A stretch of DNA of 25,688 nt, from positions 1 to 25,688 of the forward strand of contig DBYQ01000072.1 in assembly GCA_002310015.1 (NCBI GenBank), given 5' to 3'. The notes under the pieces were generated by a model. It saw only the letters and a list, made by a program, of their open reading frames with translations, did no database searches and was not told where the DNA came from. Numbering within the stretch: the stretch's first letter is position 1; every line of letters begins with the position of its first letter. The translations under genes and the position numbers were made by a program. Source of the DNA: Bacteroidales bacterium UBA1182. GTDB taxonomy: Bacteria > Bacteroidota > Bacteroidia > Bacteroidales > Bacteroidaceae. Of the stretch, positions 6,521-13,307 are shown piece after piece.

Positions 6521-9500
6521 ATGACTTTAGCGGAACTAAGTGAAGGTTACGGGCGCATTGCCCAGACCAAGGCGTTGATTAAGGAACTTTCAGGAAAAAG
6601 CGGCAAAAGCATTTTTCTGAAGGGGCTTCATTGTTCATCGGCCCCCTTGCTCTTTTGCGGTGTGGCCCGCAGTTTGGGCCGAAGCTGTATCCTGATTGTG
6701 CTTAATGACCAGGAGGAGGCTGCGTATTTCTATCATGATATGGTGCAGACCATAGGTGACCGGAATGTGCTCTATTTCCCGTCAGCCTACCGCCGTGCGG
6801 CCAAGTACGGACAGAAGGATGATGCCAGCGGTATTCTGCGTACTGAGGTGCTGAGCCGCATCACAACGCTGGAGCCGGGTGGGGAGGCTCTTGTCATTGT
6901 AACCTCTCCCGATGCCCTTGCTGAGACCGTGGCTTCAAAACGCAGCCTTGAGGACCGTTCCGTACAGCTTACGGTGGGGCAGACCATTGACCGCGATGAG
7001 TTGCAGGAGCGTCTCTACAACCTGGGCTTTGAGCGTGTGGATTACGTCTATGAGCCCGGGCAGTATGCTTTGCGCGGCAGCATCCTGGATGTGTTCTCAT
7101 TCTCATCAGAATACCCCCTGCGAATAGATTTCTTTGGTGATGACATAGACAGCATACGCCAGTTCTCAGTAGAGACCCAACTCTCTACCGATAAGCGTGA
7201 CAGCGTGGTCATTGTGCCCGATATGAACAGCGGCGCAGGGGTGGAGCAGGTGTCGCTGCTGGATTTCCTGCCTCAGGATACCCTGCTGGCCGTAAAGGAT
7301 ATGCTACTTACTGCTGACCGCATAGGTGCCGTGGGGCGTGAGGTGGCTGACCAGGAGGGCATAGCCGCCCGTATGCGTCAGCTGGATGCAGGCAAGGATG
7401 ACAGTGATGTGAAAGGGCCCGATATGCCCAACCTTATCACCACTGAGGATTTCCTGCACAAGACCGTGCAATTCCGCACCGTTGAGTTCGGCAACAAGCC
7501 TACCGGCGTGCCAGGGGCTGTGATAGAGTTCAACACAGAGCCTCAGCCGCTGTTCCACAAGAACTTTGAACTGGTATCCAAGACCCTTACTGATTACATT
7601 GTCAAGGGGTATCGTATATATATCCTTACAGATAACCCCAAGCAGGGAGAGCGCCTGGAGGCGATATTTGCTGAGCGCGGTGAGAACATCCCGTTTGAGG
7701 TGGTTGACAAGACCCTGCATGAAGGTTACGCTGACGGCATACTCAAGTGCTGCTTCTTTACAGACCATCAGATATTTGACCGTTTCCACAAGTACAGCCT
7801 GCGCAGTGACCGTGCCCGTAACGGCAAGGTTGCGCTCACGCTTAAGGAGCTGCAGGAGTTCCAGATAGGTGATTACGTGGTGCACATAGATCATGGAGTA
7901 GGTAAGTTCGGTGGCCTGGTTCGCGTGCCTGAGGCGGGCGGTTATCAGGAGAAAATCAAGATAATCTATAAGAATGATGACGTGGTGTTCGTATCCATCC
8001 ACGCCCTGCACAAGGTCTCCAAGTACAAGGGCAAGGAGGGTGAGGAGCCGCATATAAACAAACTGGGCACGGGTGCCTGGGAGAACCTTAAGGAGCGCAC
8101 TAAGGGCAAGATCAAGGATATAGCGCGTGACCTTATCAAACTCTACGCCAAGCGTCTGGAGGACAAGGGGTTTGCCTATAGCCCGGATACCTATCTGCAG
8201 AATGAGCTTGAGGCCAGTTTTATGTATGAGGATACGCCGGATCAGCTCAAGGCTACCCTTGATGTAAAGCAGGATATGGAGAGCAGCCGCCCCATGGACC
8301 GTCTGGTTTGCGGTGATGTGGGATTCGGCAAGACAGAGGTGGCCATACGTGCCGCCTTCAAGGCTGTGGCTGATAACAAGCAGGTGGCTGTACTGGTGCC
8401 TACCACTATACTTGCGTTCCAGCACTATCAGACCTTCTCTGAGCGTCTTAAGGATTTCCCGTGCAGGGTGGAGTACCTGTCACGTGCCCGCAGTGCAGCC
8501 AAGGTCACTGCCATACTTGAGGACCTTAAGGCGGGTAAGATAGACATCATAATAGGTACGCACAAGCTCATAGGCAAGCAGGTCAAGTTCAAGGACCTGG
8601 GCCTGCTCATCATTGATGAGGAGCAGAAGTTCGGCGTATCGGTCAAGGAGAAGCTCAAGCAGCTGCGTGCCAACGTGGATGTGCTCACCATGACCGCCAC
8701 ACCCATACCGCGCACCCTGCAGTTCTCACTCATGGGAGCCCGTGACCTCTCCGTCATACAGACTCCGCCGCCCAACCGTTACCCCATACAGACAGAGGTA
8801 CATGTGTTCAGCGCAGACATAATACGTGAGGCCGTGAACTTTGAGATGAGCCGCAACGGACAGCTGTTCATCGTGAGCAACCGCATATCATCACTGCCTG
8901 ATCTGGCAGCAACGGTTCAGCGTGAGGTCCCTGATGCCCGCGTGGCCATAGGTCACGGCCAGATGGATCCTGATGAACTGGAAAAGATACTTACAGGATT
9001 CATCAACTATGATTATGATGTGCTGGTGGCTACGTCAATCATTGAGAACGGAATAGACATACCCAATGCCAACACCATAATCGTGAACCAGGCGCAGAAC
9101 TTTGGTCTTAGTGACCTGCACCAGATGCGCGGCCGTGTGGGGCGCAGTAACCGCAAGGCGTTCTGCTACCTGCTGGCTCCTCCGCTCAGTGCCCTATCTG
9201 ATGAGTCCCGCCGTCGCCTGCAGGCCATAGAGAGTTTCAGTGAACTGGGCAGCGGCATACAGCTGGCACTTCAGGACCTTGACATACGTGGTGCCGGTAA
9301 TCTGCTTGGTGCAGAGCAGAGCGGATTCATTGCTGATCTGGGCTACGAGACCTATCAGAAGATACTCAAGGAGGCTGTGCGTGAACTTAAGAATGATGAA
9401 TTCCAGGATCTGTTCAAGGAGCAGGCAAAAGAGCAGGGTAGTGCCGCTGCAACTCCGGTTGATGCATCACGGTTTGTTGATGAGTGCACCGTTGAGACAG

Positions 9501-9928
9501 ACCTTGACCTGTTCTTCCCTGATTCATTTGTGCCTGATGGTGCTGAACGCATCCTGCTTTACCGTGAACTAGACAGCATGGAACGCGAGACTGATATCCA
9601 GCGCTTCCGTGAGCGCCTGCAGGACCGTTTTGGCCAGATTCCCAAGCAGGCTCTTGAACTTATCCGCTTAGTCACATTACGCCGCATGGGCCGTGAGCTG
9701 GGCATAGAGCGCATCTTCCTCAAGGGCGGCCGCATGAGCCTGTTCTTTGTCTCTAACCCGGACAGCCCGTACTATGAGAGCAACGCTTTCGGAGCCATCC
9801 TGGCCTACGCCGGCCAGAACCCGCTAACCTGCCGCCTCCGTGAGGAGGGCACCAAACGCAGCCTTGCCATCAGTAACGTGCCTGACGTTGAGAACGCCAT
9901 CAACATCCTGCAGACAGTAGCAAAATAG
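6521..9928 (+). CDS. mfd: Transcription-repair coupling factor
   Basis: This 1135-residue superfamily-2 translocase removes RNA polymerase stalled at lesions and recruits UvrA. The domain order is as expected: an N-terminal UvrB-like module (about 1-320), the CarD-like RNA-polymerase interaction domain beginning near 443 (FQIGDYVVHIDHGVGKFGG), the helicase core with GDVGFGKTE Walker A (about 598-606), the DEEQ box (about 698), TATPIPRTL, the RecG-like QMRGRVGRS motif, and the C-terminal TRCF domain (about 990-1090). Length matches the family (about 1100-1150). ATG 6521 follows a -7 box at 6491 by a normal distance. The stop codon is overlapped by a hairpin with a T-run, so transcription probably ends there. 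Confidence 0.97.
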   Translation: MTLAELSEGYGRIAQTKALIKELSGKSGKSIFLKGLHCSSAPLLFCGVARSLGRSCILIVLNDQEEAAYFYHDMVQTIGDRNVLYFPSAYRRAAKYGQKDDASGILRTEVLSRITTLEPGGEALVIVTSPDALAETVASKRSLEDRSVQLTVGQTIDRDELQERLYNLGFERVDYVYEPGQYALRGSILDVFSFSSEYPLRIDFFGDDIDSIRQFSVETQLSTDKRDSVVIVPDMNSGAGVEQVSLLDFLPQDTLLAVKDMLLTADRIGAVGREVADQEGIAARMRQLDAGKDDSDVKGPDMPNLITTEDFLHKTVQFRTVEFGNKPTGVPGAVIEFNTEPQPLFHKNFELVSKTLTDYIVKGYRIYILTDNPKQGERLEAIFAERGENIPFEVVDKTLHEGYADGILKCCFFTDHQIFDRFHKYSLRSDRARNGKVALTLKELQEFQIGDYVVHIDHGVGKFGGLVRVPEAGGYQEKIKIIYKNDDVVFVSIHALHKVSKYKGKEGEEPHINKLGTGAWENLKERTKGKIKDIARDLIKLYAKRLEDKGFAYSPDTYLQNELEASFMYEDTPDQLKATLDVKQDMESSRPMDRLVCGDVGFGKTEVAIRAAFKAVADNKQVAVLVPTTILAFQHYQTFSERLKDFPCRVEYLSRARSAAKVTAILEDLKAGKIDIIIGTHKLIGKQVKFKDLGLLIIDEEQKFGVSVKEKLKQLRANVDVLTMTATPIPRTLQFSLMGARDLSVIQTPPPNRYPIQTEVHVFSADIIREAVNFEMSRNGQLFIVSNRISSLPDLAATVQREVPDARVAIGHGQMDPDELEKILTGFINYDYDVLVATSIIENGIDIPNANTIIVNQAQNFGLSDLHQMRGRVGRSNRKAFCYLLAPPLSALSDESRRRLQAIESFSELGSGIQLALQDLDIRGAGNLLGAEQSGFIADLGYETYQKILKEAVRELKNDEFQDLFKEQAKEQGSAAATPVDASRFVDECTVETDLDLFFPDSFVPDGAERILLYRELDSMERETDIQRFRERLQDRFGQIPKQALELIRLVTLRRMGRELGIERIFLKGGRMSLFFVSNPDSPYYESNAFGAILAYAGQNPLTCRLREEGTKRSLAISNVPDVENAINILQTVAK

Positions 9929-9963
9929 TACAATTGGGGACAGATATCACAATTGTACTTTTT
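9927..9963 (+). terminator. Hairpin overlapping the mfd stop (GGGGACAG element)
   Basis: Perfect 10-bp arms AGTACAATTG (9927-9936) and CAATTGTACT (9950-9959) enclose a 13-nt loop and are followed by TTTTT (9959-9963). The left arm begins inside the TAG stop codon. The first 17 nt, AGTACAATTGGGGACAG, are identical to 11163-11179 after the next gene. It is probably the mfd terminator. Confidence 0.75.
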
Positions 9964-9992
9964 ATTGACGTCAATAAATTGACCATTTATTG
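9961..9992. repeat. 18-bp perfect palindrome plus a third half-site
   Basis: TTTATTGAC (9961-9969) is followed directly by its exact complement GTCAATAAA (9970-9978), and another TTTATTG occurs at 9986-9992. The palindrome has no spacer, so it is a better candidate for a protein-binding operator than an RNA hairpin. It lies about 65-80 nt upstream of the possible ATPase-gene promoter. Confidence 0.5.
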
Positions 9993-10043
9993 GATCACGA
10001 TAAAATAAAGGAGTAATTTCTTTCCTGTTATTAAAAAAAATAG

Positions 10044-10051
10044 TAATCTTG
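10044..10051 (+). promoter_or_regulatory. Possible -7 box for the ATPase gene (TAATCTTG)
   Basis: This is a one-mismatch match to TAnnTTTG. The implied start near 10055 would put the whole tandem 15-bp repeat into the leader. No convincing -33 element is present. Confidence 0.3.
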
Positions 10052-10062
10052 CAATCACTATT

Positions 10063-10092
10063 ACGAAAAAATACGTAACGAAAAAATACGTA
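10063..10092 (+). repeat. Two perfect 15-bp tandem repeats before the ATPase start codon
   Basis: The unit ACGAAAAAATACGTA occurs twice in a row (10063-10077 and 10078-10092), ending 2 nt before ATG 10095. Each unit ends in the palindrome TACGTA. It replaces the usual leader and ribosome-binding region. It could be a binding site, a leader element, or a slippage-prone repeat. Confidence 0.7.
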
Positions 10093-10094
10093 AT

Positions 10095-11159
10095 ATGGAA
10101 AATCCTTTCAAATTCGGTACTATAGTTGAAGGTAACTACTTCACGGATAGGGTAAAAGAGGTGGCATATATAGGCCAATTCATTCAAAGCGCAAATCACC
10201 TTGTCCTTATCAGTCCACGTCGTTTTGGCAAAAGCAGTGTCGTGGCTAAGGCTGTCAAGCAGAGTGGTCGGAAATATATAACATTGAATCTGCAGAAAGT
10301 AACATCGGTATCAGACATGTCTGCCAAGCTTCTACGTGAATTTTTTAAGATTCATCCATTGGAGCGCGTTCGTCACCTGATAACACATTTCCGTATAATA
10401 CCTACCGTCTCAACCAATCCTCTTACCGGCATGATGGACGTATCATTCCAACCTGGCGCTGACGGTACGGTCATAATGGAAGATGTATTCGCATTGATGG
10501 AGAATGCCTATACTGAGAATAACCGTTTGATTGTTGTGCTTGATGAGTTTCAGGAAATACGTGATATAGCACCAAAACTGGACAAGCAACTCCGCTCCAT
10601 AATGCAGGAGCAGAAACATATCAATTATATTTTGTTGGGAAGCCAGGAGAGCATGATGACCGATATCTTTGAAAACAAAAAATCACCTTTCTATCATTTT
10701 GGTGAGCTAATGCGTTTGAGCAAACTGCCCAGGGATGATTTTCACCGCTATCTCTCAGAACGTCTGGCAGGTTGTTTCCCGCATGACAGTGACTCATTGT
10801 CTGACAGGATCCTTGATTATACAAACTGCCATCCATATTACTCTCAACAATTAGCTTCAGTGGTGTGGCAGGTAGGTGTATTACAACCCGATGTGGAAGA
10901 CCCTTTTGTTGAGGCCATTGAGCATATAGTCAGGTCGCATGGTCTGGATTATGAGCGTCTATGGATGAATCTTAACCGCACCAATAAATGGATATTGCAA
11001 CAACTTGCATCAGGACAGCCGCTTCAAACAGGGTATTATCCCACCAGTACGGTTTATAGTGCTCTTAAACGCCTTCAGAAAGATGGTTATGTAATCTATT
11101 CCGACAGATACGAATTAGAGGATCCCTTTTATAAGCATTGGATCCAGAAAGGAGTGTAA
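10095..11159 (+). CDS. Solitary P-loop ATPase (archaeal-ATPase / AAA-like family)
   Basis: This 354-residue protein belongs to the family of stand-alone ATPases common in Bacteroidales whose role is largely unknown. It opens with a NPFKFG segment and has a Walker A of the form SPRRFGKS (40-47), with Ser in place of the first Gly as is usual in this family. Walker B is LIVVLDE (145-151) and a sensor-like strand reads ILLGSQES (179-186). The C-terminal part (about 295-354) looks like a winged helix (STVYSALKRLQKDGYVI). The coding sequence is visibly more AT-rich than mfd. The gene stands alone between two matching hairpins and behind tandem and inverted repeats, which suggests it was acquired as a unit. 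No partner gene is present, so I assign no process. Confidence 0.85.
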   Translation: MENPFKFGTIVEGNYFTDRVKEVAYIGQFIQSANHLVLISPRRFGKSSVVAKAVKQSGRKYITLNLQKVTSVSDMSAKLLREFFKIHPLERVRHLITHFRIIPTVSTNPLTGMMDVSFQPGADGTVIMEDVFALMENAYTENNRLIVVLDEFQEIRDIAPKLDKQLRSIMQEQKHINYILLGSQESMMTDIFENKKSPFYHFGELMRLSKLPRDDFHRYLSERLAGCFPHDSDSLSDRILDYTNCHPYYSQQLASVVWQVGVLQPDVEDPFVEAIEHIVRSHGLDYERLWMNLNRTNKWILQQLASGQPLQTGYYPTSTVYSALKRLQKDGYVIYSDRYELEDPFYKHWIQKGV

Positions 11160-11199
11160 AAAAGTACAATTGGGGACAGCCCCCAATTGTACTTTTTTT
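11158..11199. terminator. Strong hairpin after the ATPase gene (GGGGACAG element)
   Basis: The 12-bp perfect stem GTACAATTGGGG (11164-11175) / CCCCAATTGTAC (11181-11192) encloses the loop ACAGC. An A-tract precedes it and seven Ts follow, extending the pairing to about 18 bp. It begins within the TAA stop codon (11157-11159). The symmetry would allow termination from both sides. Confidence 0.85.
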
Positions 11200-11207
11200 A
11201 TCTCTTT

Positions 11208-11240
11208 TTTGTGATAAACTAATAATGTTCATTATGTTTG
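11208..11240 (+). promoter_or_regulatory. Full Bacteroidales promoter for the thioredoxin-fold lipoprotein
   Basis: TTTG (11208-11211), 21 nt of spacer and TATGTTTG (11233-11240) match both the -33 and -7 consensus. The predicted start near 11245 gives a leader of about 25 nt before ATG 11271. The -33 element lies within 10 nt of the preceding terminator's T-run. Confidence 0.75.
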
Positions 11241-11270
11241 TTGACGAGAGTAACGTAATCCTTTTTGCTT

Positions 11271-13058
11271 ATGAAACGTTTAATAGTCCTTTTTACAACA
11301 GTTTGCGCCTTGCTTTCATGCGGGCATAGAGATGTGGTTTGGGATCAGCCCGTTTTGAGCTGCTCAACGGAGGATGCTATCACTATTAAAAAAGTGGTTA
11401 TCACCGATGATAAGACCGCGGTTCATATGGTAATTGATTACTCGCCGCAGTCCTGGTTCCGTTTTGCAAAGGAGACATACATAGAGGCTGACAGCAAGCG
11501 TTATGCCATAAGAGGTGCCGACAGCATCAATCTGGGTGAGATGTCCTATACCAACCCTAAAACCCGGCTCAGGAATTTCATACTCTATTTTGAACCATTG
11601 CCCAAGAAGACCAAGATGTTTGACCTACTTGAGGGTACAGCACAGGGTGACTTTACCTTCTTCAATATTCGGCAGAAGGGTGTGAAATTGCCTGAGGCCA
11701 AGATTCCGGCCGATTACCTGCACGATAATTCCGATGATGAGGTGTGGCCGGAGTTGGCATATAGTGAAGAGCCTGTAACCATCCATATCAAGGCTCTGAA
11801 TTACAAGCCGGGAATGAATCCGGATATTACAGTCTGGCATTTTAATATTACTGATCCTACATCGCGTGAGGGAGAAGAACAGATAATCCTCAATGATGAC
11901 GGAACGGCCGATTATTCGACCAAGATATATCTCCCGCAGCATGTATCGGTCAATTATGATACCAGACAACCATTGCCCAGGTTTATCTCAACGGCCACTC
12001 CTTTCCTTGTGCCCGGTTCTGAGATAACTCTTTTGATGGATATGAATATTTCACCGGATTCGGTTAATAACAATTTTGTGGGATGCAAGGGTTTTATGGA
12101 GGGTTTCAACAATAGGTATATCAAGAATTACAGGAACCATAGTTATCCTTTTCCTGCGGACGGAATCCTTGAGAATGCCAAGACTGTTGATGAAATAATA
12201 AAAATCCATGATAAATGGATGGATGACATGAAGGAGTACTTTGACAAGAGAAACACTCCGGAATTTGACCGTAAGCATCTGTTTGTTTATGAACTGCGTT
12301 TTTTTTATTGGGTAGCAGAATATGCAGACTCACTGTTCAGGACTAAAGAATTCTCTGATTACATATTGAGCACCCGCCCCTCATGTATATTTGATGATAG
12401 CTATCTGAAGGCCAACAGGGATTACTTGGTTATAAGCCCGCTGTTTGTTGATACTGAAATACAGGGTAAGGGGCCGGATCTGAGCCGTTTCCTGAATGGT
12501 GTATCTCAATTACGTAATGGTACGAACATCAAGAAACCTTTTATTGAAGATCCAGACCTTTCAAACCTGTATGACCGTTTATCGGGCGGTATAAATGCTG
12601 AGATTGAAAAGAACAGGAAACGTATCTTTGCCCCCAACGTACACTATCTTGACTTGGCCGATGTGGCACCTGAGTATATTCAGCAGACCATACTTGACAG
12701 GTATAAAGGTAAGACTGTGGTGTTTGACCTTTGGGAAACCTGGTGCGGCTGGTGCTTGAAGGGACATCGGGAGATGGCGCCGCTTAAGGAGAAACTCAAG
12801 GATAAGAACATAGTGTTTGTTTATTTGGCTACATATTCATCGCCGTTTGACCTGTGGCTGCGTTATACCAATGATATTCCCGGTGAGCACTACTATCTGA
12901 CGGAGGATCAGAACAAATATATCTCAGACCATGTGTTCGGCTCCGATGGTGTTCCCAAATACGCCATATTCGACGCTCAGGGCAAGATGCTCTACAAACA
13001 GCAAGGCTGGGGAGGTCTTGAGATGATCCAGACAGAAATAGAGAAAGCGCTGAATTGA
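11271..13058 (+). CDS. TlpA-like thioredoxin-fold lipoprotein
   Basis: This 595-residue protein has a signal peptide and lipobox (ALLSC, Cys17), so it should be anchored in the envelope. The C-terminal domain (about 460-595) is a thioredoxin fold of the TlpA/ResA type with a WCGWC active site (C492, C495) and a late cis-Pro-like GVPKYAIFD segment. Such proteins reduce or exchange disulfides in the periplasm. The long N-terminal part (about 20-450) has a beta-rich first segment and a helical middle, with no domain I can name. An in-frame TTG at 11265 was passed over in favour of ATG 11271, which gives a clean signal peptide. The gene has its own promoter and no obvious operon partner. Confidence 0.85.
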   Translation: MKRLIVLFTTVCALLSCGHRDVVWDQPVLSCSTEDAITIKKVVITDDKTAVHMVIDYSPQSWFRFAKETYIEADSKRYAIRGADSINLGEMSYTNPKTRLRNFILYFEPLPKKTKMFDLLEGTAQGDFTFFNIRQKGVKLPEAKIPADYLHDNSDDEVWPELAYSEEPVTIHIKALNYKPGMNPDITVWHFNITDPTSREGEEQIILNDDGTADYSTKIYLPQHVSVNYDTRQPLPRFISTATPFLVPGSEITLLMDMNISPDSVNNNFVGCKGFMEGFNNRYIKNYRNHSYPFPADGILENAKTVDEIIKIHDKWMDDMKEYFDKRNTPEFDRKHLFVYELRFFYWVAEYADSLFRTKEFSDYILSTRPSCIFDDSYLKANRDYLVISPLFVDTEIQGKGPDLSRFLNGVSQLRNGTNIKKPFIEDPDLSNLYDRLSGGINAEIEKNRKRIFAPNVHYLDLADVAPEYIQQTILDRYKGKTVVFDLWETWCGWCLKGHREMAPLKEKLKDKNIVFVYLATYSSPFDLWLRYTNDIPGEHYYLTEDQNKYISDHVFGSDGVPKYAIFDAQGKMLYKQQGWGGLEMIQTEIEKALN

Positions 13059-13075
13059 GAAGCCAAAGCTTTTAT

Positions 13076-13106
13076 TTGACACAGTAGTGTCAGTTCCCTG
13101 TGTCAA
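13076..13106. repeat. Inverted repeat TTGACACAG / CTGTGTCAA after the lipoprotein gene
   Basis: Nine-base perfect arms (13076-13084 and 13098-13106) flank a 13-nt spacer. A second, inner palindrome TGACAC-AGTA-GTGTCA occupies 13077-13092. It begins 17 nt after the upstream stop. No T-run follows on the plus strand, so it is not a clear terminator. In layout it resembles the GGGAC-core hairpins (GTGTC arm, GGAAC core on the minus strand). Confidence 0.5.
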
Positions 13107-13120
13107 CTGTATGTGCTCAA

Positions 13121-13225
13121 CATAAATATGTTGATCTGGGCCTGAGTGTTAAGTGGGCCACTTGTAATGTGGGTGCCGCAGCTCCTGAGGATTTTGGTCA
13201 TTCCGTCCGCCCCGTCTGCCCGTAA
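13121..13225 (+). pseudogene. Remnant of a YVDLGLSVKWAT-motif protein with internal deletion
   Basis: In one frame this reads HK, YVDLGLSVKWATCNVGA, AAPEDFG, HSVRPVCP and then a stop at 13223-13225. The first part is the start, and HSVRPVCP the typical end, of the FISUMP-like domain found in many Bacteroidales surface and secreted proteins. In intact proteins well over 100 residues separate the two. Here they are fused directly, so the core has been deleted. An in-frame stop at 13085-13087 and the lack of a start codon show that it is not expressed as a full protein. Recognition is from memory of the motif, not from a search. Confidence 0.75.
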
Positions 13226-13273
13226 GAGTTAGCACAAAGTGACCCAAAATCTGGTATTCTTCTGAGTTTTTTA

Positions 13274-13281
13274 TAAATTCG
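13274..13281 (+). promoter_or_regulatory. Possible -7 box for the GH43 gene (TAAATTCG)
   Basis: This is a one-mismatch TAnnTTTG box about 27 nt upstream of ATG 13308. No good -33 element was found. Confidence 0.4.
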
Positions 13282-13307
13282 CAGATGTAACCAGTGTGTT
13301 TGAAAAT

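Noticed and set aside
7304..8425. 373-codon open frame antisense to mfd
   Set aside because: It lies wholly opposite the helicase-containing mfd frame, has no recognisable domain or signal, and arises from the codon bias of mfd.
10095..11159. Defence-system or toxin reading for the solitary ATPase
   Set aside because: There is no nuclease, effector or partner gene beside it, and family membership alone does not support a defence role.
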